Part shown: piece by piece, positions 15,245-22,144 of the stretch | Position numbering within the stretch: the stretch's first letter is position 1 | How the letters are laid out: each line of letters starts with the position of its first letter | Source of the DNA: Spirochaetia bacterium | Lineage (GTDB): Bacteria > Spirochaetota > Spirochaetia > Treponematales > Breznakiellaceae | DNA: 26,856 bases | Assembly (NCBI GenBank): GCA_026002305.1 | Contig: BOBI01000011.1 | Coordinates: forward strand, 1 to 26,856 | Reading direction: 5' to 3' | Program-made: the position numbers and the translations under genes | The notes under the pieces: generated by a model | Told to the model about the DNA's origin: nothing | Databases searched by the model: none | What the model saw: only the letters and a program-made list of their open reading frames with translations

Positions 15245-16669
15245 TTATTGAATATCCCGGCTTGCTTCAAATTTTTTGTATTTTTCAGCGTCAACTTTAA
15301 AACCTACAATAGGACGCACGCTGTCTTCACGGGCTTCTTGAAGCGCACGTTCTGTTTCTTTGATAAGTCTTGATGCGTTTATGTGACGTTCTCCTCGGCA
15401 GGAAAGGCCGATTAATAAACCGTCTTCAAAATTACCTGAAAAATCTTCTAAACTTTGCCTGTGAAATTCTTGTGCCAAACGAAACCCTTCATCAATATCT
15501 GTTTCCTGTATTATAAAGTTAAGTCCTTTACCGCCGGTCCCTTTTTCAAATACCATGGTTCTGTTTTTTAAATATTTTACACCTTTTATTATAAGCTGCT
15601 GATTGGAAACGGCAGGGTCATTCCATTCAACACCCATAAGAACAAGGTCTTTGTTTTCATGTTCGGCTTGGTTTAATTCTTCATCAAGTATATCCGCAAA
15701 CTTCTTTTCATCATTTATCTGTTCGTTGCTGCGTATTTTAGAGGCCGCCTGCAATAATCCGCCGTGGGTTTCAGGTTGTTCAGGCGGCTGTTCAATTTGT
15801 TCAGGCAGCTCAAATGGATCAATATCCAGATCAATCAGGGTAGGCTCAACCGGCTCTTCAACTTCGGTATTCTCAATATTCTCTACCGGTTTATCATCCT
15901 CCGCCGGAGGCTCCACAAAATCAGGGAAACCATCAAAGAATTCTTCATCTATTGGAACTTCGTGTTCAATAACCGGAGTTTCCATCTCAATACATGGTGC
16001 TTCTTGTTCAGTTTCTTTGCCGCCAATATCGATATCAAATATATCTATACCGCTTTCATTATTACTATCATCATCAACATCATCACTATCAACATTATTA
16101 TCATCACCATGTACGCTTTCTTTTTTGTTTGCCGTTATTCCTGCAACATCTAAAATTAAAGATGAAAAAGAAACAACAAAGGCAATTAAGATCGCAAGCA
16201 ACGAAGTACGCAATGTTGAAAGAAGATAATTAAAATCCACAAGAGCTGATATGGCGCTAATACTTGCGTCGTTAATTCCTGTAATATTTAAACCTTCGGA
16301 GAACGGAGCGCGGTAAAAGCGTAAATTCGGGTTAAAGCGTGGTATATCTCCTGTATAAGCAACAAGATTTGCGCGTTTTTCTACGGCAAACGTTCTACCG
16401 TCAATGCCGTAAATTATAACAGCATCCAAAGCGGGACAAGAATCCATGTAATTTTTTATATCATCTCTGAAATCTTTGTTAAGAAAACCCAAAACACCGG
16501 CGCGGGCGGCAAAATCTTTTAATTCGGAAAAGTCTTTTTCCGCAGTGGTTTTTCTGTCTTTTATACCGGTATAAATTTTATAACCGGCATAAACGGCAGA
16601 AGAAATGTATACTAATATACATAAGACACCTATAACGGCCTGAATTCTTTTAAACATGGTTCTTACCAT
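15245..16669 (-). CDS. Two-pass membrane protein with acidic linker and degenerate GGDEF-like domain
   Basis: A 474-residue protein. Membrane helices lie at about 8-30 and 155-178, enclosing an extracytoplasmic segment of about 125 residues (possible sensor). Next comes a low-complexity linker (about 185-330) very rich in Asp, Glu and Pro, including a run of Asp/Asn/Ser. The C-terminal 130 residues resemble a degenerate GGDEF (diguanylate cyclase) fold: FEKGTGGKGLNFIIQETDIDEGFRLAQEFH sits where RYGGDEF and the following helix would be, and LLIGLSCRGERHINASRLIKE plus ERALQEAREDS looks like the terminal strand-helix pair. The catalytic GGDEF residues are not conserved, so enzymatic activity is unlikely. 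The start could also be the Met at 16657; neither has a clear Shine-Dalgarno sequence. The GGDEF assignment is by pattern only. Confidence 0.5.
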   Translation of the reverse strand: MVRTMFKRIQAVIGVLCILVYISSAVYAGYKIYTGIKDRKTTAEKDFSELKDFAARAGVLGFLNKDFRDDIKNYMDSCPALDAVIIYGIDGRTFAVEKRANLVAYTGDIPRFNPNLRFYRAPFSEGLNITGINDASISAISALVDFNYLLSTLRTSLLAILIAFVVSFSSLILDVAGITANKKESVHGDDNNVDSDDVDDDSNNESGIDIFDIDIGGKETEQEAPCIEMETPVIEHEVPIDEEFFDGFPDFVEPPAEDDKPVENIENTEVEEPVEPTLIDLDIDPFELPEQIEQPPEQPETHGGLLQAASKIRSNEQINDEKKFADILDEELNQAEHENKDLVLMGVEWNDPAVSNQQLIIKGVKYLKNRTMVFEKGTGGKGLNFIIQETDIDEGFRLAQEFHRQSLEDFSGNFEDGLLIGLSCRGERHINASRLIKETERALQEAREDSVRPIVGFKVDAEKYKKFEASRDIQ

Positions 16670-16774
16670 TATTTATCGGTATGTTTTAAAAAATAGTTAG
16701 GGTATAGAAAAACCGTTTGTGATATTGTCAATGATGACAGGTCAACAAATGCTGCATTTAATCCTCGTGGGGTT

Positions 16775-16804
16775 TAATACCTCGCCCTTTAGGGCGAGGT
16801 ATTA
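16775..16804. repeat. Perfect 13-bp-stem hairpin at the end of the PASTA gene
   Basis: TAATACCTCGCCC, loop TTTA, then GGGCGAGGTATTA, a perfect palindrome containing the PASTA gene stop codon (16802-16804). The preceding bases GGTTTAATACC match the motif of the REP-like copies elsewhere. No T run follows on the minus strand, so it is not a classic terminator, though it could stabilise mRNA 3' ends. The rest of the gap 16670-16774 holds nothing I recognise. Confidence 0.7.
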
Positions 16805-17827
16805 GATTTGTTTTTTTGTAAAAATTTCTTTGCGCATCTCACGGTCAAGTACGGAAAGGACCAGGGTTGAGTCTGCGGGAACGCGGCAGGGAAATGTAAA
16901 ATCTCCGCCTGAGTGTTTTACCTCGGTAAGCAGACGGCGGTCGCCGCTTGGCAGAATTACTTCGAGTTTTGTTGTAAGGGGGTAGGGGTTTTCGGGCAGT
17001 GTATATTTGAAGACCCTGAAAACTTCGGTTTCACCGATGTCTTTAGGAATCGCCACCGTAATTTGCGCGATGCTGCCGCTTTCAATTTTTTCGCCGGCGG
17101 CAGGGTGTTGGGAGATAACGGTCCCGGCATTTTTCGCGGTGCTGTCGGCTGTGTCAATGTCGAATTTCCAGCGAATACCGGTTTTGTTAATAGAAGTCAT
17201 TGCCTCACCAATTTTAAGACCGGTAAGAGCGGGCATGGTGCTTGCGGTTTGCGGTTTACCCTTGCTTACAACTAAATCGACCTCCACCGGCGAAAAAATA
17301 TCGGTGCCCGGAGGGGGATTCTGCTCTAAAATGGTGCCTTCAATTTGTGTCGAAAACTGATACAAAAGCGGCTCTTTTATGGTGATAAGTGGTGTAGAGC
17401 CTGCGAACAAGGCGGTAAGATCGGCGCGTACACTTTCGATGTCCCTGTTTACATAGTTTCCAACAGCGCTTACCTGCGCTCCCTGACTTACAACCATGCG
17501 TATGCGGCGTCCGGCCTTTACGATGGTACCGCCCCGGGGGTCTTGCTCCAGAATTTTGCCTTTTTCGGTAACGGAATTTGAATATCTAAGCTGGATTCTG
17601 GGATAAAGCTCTTTTTGCTGTAATTCCAGCAGCGCCTGAACAAGGTCCTTGCCGCGCACATCGGGAACCATCGTCTGTTCCGCGCCGCGCACCGATAAAA
17701 AGAACACCGCGCAGGCAATAAGCGAAACAAAAGCAACAATACCCACACAGGCCCAAATAAAAACTTTAGGTTTGCTTATAACAATTTTTTCATCTATATC
17801 TTTTAATTCCATATCTTTTAATTCCAT
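16802..17827 (-). CDS. Membrane-anchored PASTA-domain protein
   Basis: A 341-residue protein: a short cytoplasmic N-terminus, one membrane helix (about 22-46), then three PASTA repeats at about 52-117, 118-193 and 196-264. The repeats are marked by MVPDVRGKDLVQALLEL with ILEQDPRGGTIVKAG, by TILEQNPPPGTDI with VDLVVSKG, and by MPALTGLKIGEAM with VISQHPAAGEKIESGS. The last 75 residues form an unrecognised beta-rich domain. PASTA domains bind peptidoglycan fragments or lipid II in Ser/Thr kinases and penicillin-binding proteins, but neither a kinase nor a transpeptidase domain is present, so this is a stand-alone PASTA protein. It starts 3 bp after the fmt stop, in a def-fmt-PASTA operon. A 15-bp tandem repeat duplicates the start (MELKDMELKD), giving two possible start codons (17827 and 17812). 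Confidence 0.88.
   Translation of the reverse strand: MELKDMELKDIDEKIVISKPKVFIWACVGIVAFVSLIACAVFFLSVRGAEQTMVPDVRGKDLVQALLELQQKELYPRIQLRYSNSVTEKGKILEQDPRGGTIVKAGRRIRMVVSQGAQVSAVGNYVNRDIESVRADLTALFAGSTPLITIKEPLLYQFSTQIEGTILEQNPPPGTDIFSPVEVDLVVSKGKPQTASTMPALTGLKIGEAMTSINKTGIRWKFDIDTADSTAKNAGTVISQHPAAGEKIESGSIAQITVAIPKDIGETEVFRVFKYTLPENPYPLTTKLEVILPSGDRRLLTEVKHSGGDFTFPCRVPADSTLVLSVLDREMRKEIFTKKQI
17798..17827 (-). repeat. 15-bp tandem duplication of the PASTA gene start
   Basis: ATGGAATTAAAAGAT occurs twice in perfect tandem on the minus strand (17813-17827 and 17798-17812), so the protein begins MELKD twice and either ATG could be used. Confidence 0.9.
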
Positions 17828-17830
17828 TGG

Positions 17831-18814
17831 TTACCCCAAAACCGCCTGGGTAAAGTTTTTTGCCCCGTTTAAAAATGATTTCCAGTCCAGCGCCTTACGC
17901 GCCTCGTACTGCAGACGCCGCGCCGCGTAAATGCCTTCGCCGCATTTTATGAGTATACCTTTTTTTTTATCGATGCCCAAGACCGCGCCTGCGGGAACGC
18001 CGTTATCTGCGGCGCGGGCTTCTTCCACGCTCCCGCCTTCCAGAATGAACAGCGGCAAACCGCCATGCAGCGTGCGGCATAGGGGCCACGGTGTAAACGC
18101 CCGCACCTGCGCGTCAATAAAAACGGCGCTCTTGCGCCAGTCGATAGCGCCGCAGGCTTTTTCGATTTTTTTGCAGTATGATACATCGCCTGATTGCGGC
18201 ACGCCGCACATTTTGTGTTCTATTATACTGATAATGGTGGGCGGCAAGAGTGCGGCGGCTTTTTCCGCCATTATCAAACTTAACGATTCGGAGGTTTCAC
18301 GGCCATTTAGCGGCACCGTCTCCTGTGCCAGTATGTCGCCGGAATCTATGCCATTGGCAAGGCGCTGGATACATAAGCCCGTCCGGGTATCGCCTGAAAG
18401 TATGGCGGCCTGAATTGGGGTGGGCCCTCGGTATTTTGGCAATAGCGACGGGTGTATATTGATTCCGCCTAACGGAAAAAGTTTTAAAAAATCGCCTGTA
18501 AAAATAGTGCCGTAGGCAAACGAAACAAGCAGATCGGGTTTTAAGGCGGCAACCTCGTTATACAAAGCGGCGTCAAGCCGCTGCGGCTTCAACTGCAAAA
18601 TGGGCGGAATACCCGCTACTGCAAATCTTTCGTTAACCTGCGTGCAGGCAGCGGCGGCCTCTGTTGGGGTGGCGGTTTTGCTGCGGCCTTTCGCGCTATC
18701 GGCATTTGTCAAAAGGGCAAGAAAAACACATTCGCCTTTTAACGCCATGTTTGCCATGGCAATGAGCGCCGGAACTGCAATCGCGGGACTTGCCGCAAAA
18801 ATTATACGGATCAT
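17831..18814 (-). CDS. fmt: Methionyl-tRNA formyltransferase
   Basis: A 327-residue Fmt, close to the normal 310-320. It formylates initiator Met-tRNA using 10-formyltetrahydrofolate. The N-terminal Rossmann-type domain starts IIFAASPAIAVPAL. The catalytic region has INIHPSLLPKYRGPTPIQAA with Asn119 and His121, and ANGIDSGDIL with the conserved Asp residues near 157-160. The C-terminal OB-fold tRNA-binding domain includes VRAFTPWPLCRTL. The insert TNADSAKGRSKTATPTEAA holds the usual loop after the second strand. It overlaps the def stop by one base (TAATG) and is followed after 3 bp by the PASTA gene. Confidence 0.95.
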   Translation of the reverse strand: MIRIIFAASPAIAVPALIAMANMALKGECVFLALLTNADSAKGRSKTATPTEAAAACTQVNERFAVAGIPPILQLKPQRLDAALYNEVAALKPDLLVSFAYGTIFTGDFLKLFPLGGINIHPSLLPKYRGPTPIQAAILSGDTRTGLCIQRLANGIDSGDILAQETVPLNGRETSESLSLIMAEKAAALLPPTIISIIEHKMCGVPQSGDVSYCKKIEKACGAIDWRKSAVFIDAQVRAFTPWPLCRTLHGGLPLFILEGGSVEEARAADNGVPAGAVLGIDKKKGILIKCGEGIYAARRLQYEARKALDWKSFLNGAKNFTQAVLG

Positions 18815-19314
18815 TATTTTACTTTTATTTTCTTAGATTTAATCTTTTCGTACTTTGCAATAAGCCGGTCGCGTTTTGCCTGCGAAAGTTTATCTATAAA
18901 AAGAATGCCTTGGAGGTGATCATATTCGTGCTGGATACAACGCGCCAAAATACCGGAAGCATCAAGTGTAAAGGGACGACCCCTTTCGTTCCATGCCTGA
19001 ACACGCACCATGGAAGGCCGTATAATTTCGGCATAAACACCCGGAATGGAAAGGCAGCCCTCCTCAAATTCGGATGTTTTTTCCGACGTGCTTACTATAG
19101 ACGGATTTATAAACACACGCGGTTTATCACTTTCGATGTGTATGACAAACATTCGTTTCAGGACGCCCACCTGAGGGCAGGCAAGCCCTATGCCCTTTTG
19201 TAAATGTAAAATATTAAACATTTCCGCACATAACGCGCGCAATTCGTCGTCAAACTTTTTTACTTCTGTTGTTTTTTCACGCAGCGCTTCGCCGCCAAGT
19301 TTTATAACCTGCAT
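18814..19314 (-). CDS. def: Peptide deformylase
   Basis: A 166-residue metalloenzyme that removes the N-formyl group from new proteins. Motif 1 is GIGLACPQ (41-48), motif 2 EGCLS with metal ligand Cys87, and motif 3 HEYDH with His129, Glu130 and His133. The start is set at the Met in MQVIKLGGEALREK because conserved PDF similarity begins there. The frame stays open 144 bp further upstream, but that part would run through the infA promoter and start and is hydrophobic noise. Its stop shares a base with the fmt start, giving a coupled def-fmt pair. It is divergent from infA. Confidence 0.95.
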   Translation of the reverse strand: MQVIKLGGEALREKTTEVKKFDDELRALCAEMFNILHLQKGIGLACPQVGVLKRMFVIHIESDKPRVFINPSIVSTSEKTSEFEEGCLSIPGVYAEIIRPSMVRVQAWNERGRPFTLDASGILARCIQHEYDHLQGILFIDKLSQAKRDRLIAKYEKIKSKKIKVK

Positions 19315-19327
19315 TATATTTAGATTA

Positions 19328-19356
19328 TTGACAATCTTTAAAAATTTGTATAGCAT
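19328..19356 (+). promoter_or_regulatory. Promoter of infA, probably leaderless
   Basis: A perfect TTGACA (19328-19333), a 17-bp spacer and TAGCAT (19351-19356), then 6 nt to the infA ATG at 19363. An overlapping TATAGC (19349-19354) is an alternative -10 box. There is no Shine-Dalgarno sequence, so the mRNA likely begins at or within 2 nt of the start codon. Confidence 0.65.
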
Positions 19357-19362
19357 TGCGTT

Positions 19363-19587
19363 ATGCCTAAAGAAGAAGCCATAGAAGTAGAAGGTGTTGT
19401 AAAAGAAGCACTTCCTAACACAATGTTCAGGGTAGAGCTGGATAATCAAAACGGACATTTAATACTTGCTCATCTTTCGGGTAAAATGCGTAAGCATTAT
19501 ATCCGTATTGTTCCCGGCGACCATGTGCGCATTGCGCTTTCTCCTTATGATTTATCACGAGGGCGCATTATCTACCGTGAGCGGTAA
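19363..19587 (+). CDS. infA: Translation initiation factor IF-1
   Basis: A 74-residue single OB-fold (S1-type) protein of normal IF-1 length that binds the 30S A site during initiation. Typical are [20 protein letters not shown], then [18 protein letters not shown], and [20 protein letters not shown] near the C-terminus. It has no Shine-Dalgarno sequence, and its ATG lies 6 nt after a promoter -10 box. Its end overlaps the start of the M28-like peptidase gene in another frame. Confidence 0.96.
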   Translation: MPKEEAIEVEGVVKEALPNTMFRVELDNQNGHLILAHLSGKMRKHYIRIVPGDHVRIALSPYDLSRGRIIYRER

Positions 19588-20482
19588 TTCTTTTTTCTGG
19601 GAAACACCTCCGTATAACAGGTTCACAGAATTTACAGAAGGCAAAAATAAACGGCTTTTAGTTTTAAAATCAGTACTGGCAGAGCACGCCATTCCATTCA
19701 CCCCTGTTGTTATTTCCGGCAATACCCATTTAATTGCTGGAAGCGGCAGCATAAAGACATCGCATAACGCTGCGGGCGGCAGGCAGGAAATTGTACTCAT
19801 CTCACATTATGATTGTGCCCAAGGCAGCCCCGGCGCAAACGACAATGCCGCTTCGGTTTTTATGCTGGTAGACGCCGCTATAAAACTAAAAAAAAACAAT
19901 TCGCCGTTTCGTATAATATTTACCGACAAAGAAGAGATTTTGCCCGGCGCGGGAATTAAGTCGCAAGGCTCTTATTCACTTGGCCTTGGCCTCCGCGAAG
20001 CGGGTTTTTCGAACGCGCTTTTTTTTATTTTTGACGCCTGCGGTACAGGCGATACTTTGGTTATCTCGACACTTGCCGACACCCTTTTAAAAGGCGGCGC
20101 GGGTGAAAGCGCCGCCCGCACAAAAAAGGCATTTTCAATTTTGAGGGAACGCGCCCTTGCCGCCTGTGAACGCACGCAGCAGGGGCGCTACATATTAATG
20201 CCTACTCCGTTTTCGGACGATGCCGGTTTTTTACGCGCGGCTCTGGCCGCTCAAACCATAACGGTGCTGCCCGCGGAAGAAGCGCGCGCTTTTGCCGCGC
20301 TTGCACGGAGTAACCCGCTTAATGTTTTGGCTCTTATAAACCGGCAGCAGCAAATAAAACGTGATAAACTGATTGTCCCGCAGACATGGCAAAATTTTAA
20401 CGGCCCGCACGACACCCGGGATTTGCTAACAACAAACCACTTTGCGGATGTTGTTAGGTTTATCCTTGCCCTGTTCGGTTAA
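19547..20482 (+). CDS. M28-like zinc aminopeptidase
   Basis: A 311-residue protein from the ATG at 19547. A GTG at 19577 would give 301 residues and is equally possible, since conserved similarity begins with [14 protein letters not shown] just after it. M28 metal-site motifs are present in order: [20 protein letters not shown] with the His-x-Asp and the bridging Asp, [12 protein letters not shown] with the Glu-Glu pair, FDACGTGD with an Asp, and NGPHDTRD with the last His. All zinc ligands therefore appear intact. No signal peptide or membrane helix is evident, so it is probably cytoplasmic. The gene overlaps the end of infA by up to 41 bp and lacks its own good Shine-Dalgarno sequence, suggesting translational coupling. 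Substrate unknown. Confidence 0.75.
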   Translation: MIYHEGALSTVSGNSFFWETPPYNRFTEFTEGKNKRLLVLKSVLAEHAIPFTPVVISGNTHLIAGSGSIKTSHNAAGGRQEIVLISHYDCAQGSPGANDNAASVFMLVDAAIKLKKNNSPFRIIFTDKEEILPGAGIKSQGSYSLGLGLREAGFSNALFFIFDACGTGDTLVISTLADTLLKGGAGESAARTKKAFSILRERALAACERTQQGRYILMPTPFSDDAGFLRAALAAQTITVLPAEEARAFAALARSNPLNVLALINRQQQIKRDKLIVPQTWQNFNGPHDTRDLLTTNHFADVVRFILALFG

Positions 20483-20485
20483 ATA

Positions 20486-20537
20486 ATTGTCCGTGTTTTG
20501 GTTTAATGCCGCGCAGCTCTTCTGCGCGGTAGTTCAT
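20486..20537 (+). repeat. REP-like palindromic repeat, copy 5 (most complete)
   Basis: The left part (20486-20518) matches 755-787 at 32 of 33 positions. The hairpin is CCGCGCAG (20509-20516), loop CTCTT, then CTGCGCGG (20522-20529), followed by TAGTTCAT. It fills the gap between the convergent M28-like and HDOD genes. The GTAG tetranucleotide at the hairpin foot resembles REP elements handled by RAYT (TnpA-REP) transposases; no such transposase is in the window. Confidence 0.75.
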
Positions 20538-20549
20538 TTGATTAGCATA

Positions 20550-22052
20550 TTAGGGTTTAACGCCTGTTTCTTTATCAAACACTTTCGCAAAAAGTGAAAT
20601 TATTTTTTCTATTTGTTTATTCGATGTTAAATTAAAGTCCGAAAGCACATTTCCGTCCAGCTGCTCACAAGCGGCTGTCCCGCGCTCAATTTCGCATAAC
20701 ATATTAGCCAAATAAACCACTTCGGCAAGCAGCCTGTCTTTTTTCGGCGCGTGCAGCGGATCATGGTGATACCGTATAGCCGTTACAAGATTTTCGGGAA
20801 AATTCCATTTTTCCGCGATAAGCCCGCCTATTTCGGCGTGGTTCATTCCGGCGCTTACATCTTCAAACGTCGCATCAGGAATGCTTTTGTTAAGGCAGAA
20901 CTTTTTCATTTTATATACAAGATCGGGGTGTGTGTTGTCAAAAACAATTTTACCCATATCGTGCAGCATACCCGCAACGTAGGCATCGTCAATAATGGTT
21001 TTGTCCGGACTAAAATTCTTTACAAGGTTGTATGCGTTAAACGCGGCTTTATAACAATGTGTCCAAAGAGCGCGTTTTGATTCGGTTTCGTCGCCCAATA
21101 TTTTTTGTGTTCCGTAAGAATATAAAAGATTTTTTACGCCTTTTATGCCAAGCATCTTTACGGCTTCCGAAATGTTATCAACCCGTTTTGACAGCATATA
21201 TTGAGCTGAATTTACAATCTTTAAAATATCCGCCGTCATTGCGGGATCCATTGATATATACTTTGCGATAGCAGACATTTCCGATTTTGGATCGGAAGCG
21301 AGCTTTTGTACCTGTAAAATGCTTTCTGGAAAATGAGGCAGCGCGTTAACCTGATCGGCTATCGCCTTTGTTAATTCGGAAATATTATTTACCTTTGTTT
21401 CGTCCAGCGGAATAACCAGACACGCAACGGTTTCATGATCGGTGGCGGTAATATCAAAGCAGTCTTCGTCAAGCCCCATCTTTTTCAACATTAAAACAAG
21501 GACAACAAGACCAAGACCGGCGCCCTCGGAGTCGTCTAAAACTTGGGTAAAGGCATCTTCCAAACTATTATACTGACGTGAACGCGCCAGCTTTTCGTGT
21601 ATGCGCGAAAGCTCCATCTTTGATATGACAACATTATTACGTACCTCAATCTGTATGGCTTCTTTCCGGTAGAGCATCTGGACTTTTATGTACAAACCTT
21701 TGTCCTTTTGAAGCTGAAGATAATGCGCCAGATTTTCCATCGTATCTTTTTTAAATGTTGTCATTCCCTGTTTATACTGATCCACATTGGCAATATCCAG
21801 TTTCTTTTCCATAAAGTATACACGTTTTGTGTTTGCCTTTTTTCCGTTAACCGCTAATTCCTGGATACAGTATTCAACATAATCACGAAGGCCTTCGTGT
21901 CCGGCGCATTTTAGAAAAACCGACAGAACCTGCCCTATGTAGACTTCCATTTCGTGAGGCAGGGTGTATGTGGTTATGGCAATAGGCAGGCCAGATTGTA
22001 CAGATTTTTTAATTTTTTCTTCGTTTACAACAAGACTATTGTCCTCTATCAT
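20550..22052 (-). CDS. HATPase-like plus HDOD domain signalling protein
   Basis: A 500-residue soluble protein. The N-terminal half (about 1-220) resembles a GHKL/HATPase_c module: an N box in YVEYCIQELAVNGKKANTKR and a G box in DDSEGAGLGLVVLVLMLKK. It has no phosphoacceptor His domain. The C-terminal half (about 225-430) is an HDOD domain with ADQVNALPHFPESILQV, MDPAMTADILKIVNSAQY, and HD-type residues in YVAGMLHDMGKI, HAEIGGLIAEKW and AIRYHHDP. HDOD proteins act in bacterial stress, motility and c-di-GMP-related signalling, usually without proven hydrolase activity, although the HD residues here look intact. AAGG lies 9 nt before the ATG, and a strong divergent promoter lies upstream. Its target is unknown. 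Confidence 0.82.
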   Translation of the reverse strand: MIEDNSLVVNEEKIKKSVQSGLPIAITTYTLPHEMEVYIGQVLSVFLKCAGHEGLRDYVEYCIQELAVNGKKANTKRVYFMEKKLDIANVDQYKQGMTTFKKDTMENLAHYLQLQKDKGLYIKVQMLYRKEAIQIEVRNNVVISKMELSRIHEKLARSRQYNSLEDAFTQVLDDSEGAGLGLVVLVLMLKKMGLDEDCFDITATDHETVACLVIPLDETKVNNISELTKAIADQVNALPHFPESILQVQKLASDPKSEMSAIAKYISMDPAMTADILKIVNSAQYMLSKRVDNISEAVKMLGIKGVKNLLYSYGTQKILGDETESKRALWTHCYKAAFNAYNLVKNFSPDKTIIDDAYVAGMLHDMGKIVFDNTHPDLVYKMKKFCLNKSIPDATFEDVSAGMNHAEIGGLIAEKWNFPENLVTAIRYHHDPLHAPKKDRLLAEVVYLANMLCEIERGTAACEQLDGNVLSDFNLTSNKQIEKIISLFAKVFDKETGVKP

Positions 22053-22083
22053 TTTTTTAATCCTTAAATTTGGTCATAGCCGA

Positions 22084-22112
22084 ATTATAGACCAAAGCGT
22101 TGAATTATTCAA
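22084..22112 (-). promoter_or_regulatory. Promoter of the HATPase-HDOD gene
   Basis: On the minus strand TTGAAT (22107-22112), a 17-bp spacer and a perfect TATAAT (22084-22089), giving a leader of about 25 nt. Its -35 box is one arm of the palindrome TTGAATTATTCAA (22100-22112). Confidence 0.7.
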
Positions 22113-22128
22113 GTTTTTACGCGATAGT
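22100..22128 (+). promoter_or_regulatory. Promoter candidate of the aminotransferase gene
   Basis: TTGAAT (22100-22105), a 17-bp spacer and GATAGT (22123-22128). Its -35 box is the other arm of the palindrome used by the divergent promoter. The predicted start point falls close to or in the Shine-Dalgarno sequence (22134-22139), so another start point is possible. Confidence 0.4.
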
Positions 22129-22144
22129 TGTAGAAGGAGATTTT

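Noticed and set aside
15603..16233. Long plus-strand open frames opposite the acidic-linker gene
   Set aside because: They are low-complexity Ser/Ile/Tyr-rich shadows of the Asp/Glu-rich linker on the minus strand.
16775..16804. Hairpin as an intrinsic terminator of the PASTA gene
   Set aside because: The stem is perfect but no T run follows on the minus strand, and it shares its motif with the dispersed palindromes.
19315..19458. 48-residue N-terminal extension of peptide deformylase
   Set aside because: Conserved PDF sequence begins at the Met at 19314, and the extension would run antisense through the infA promoter and start.
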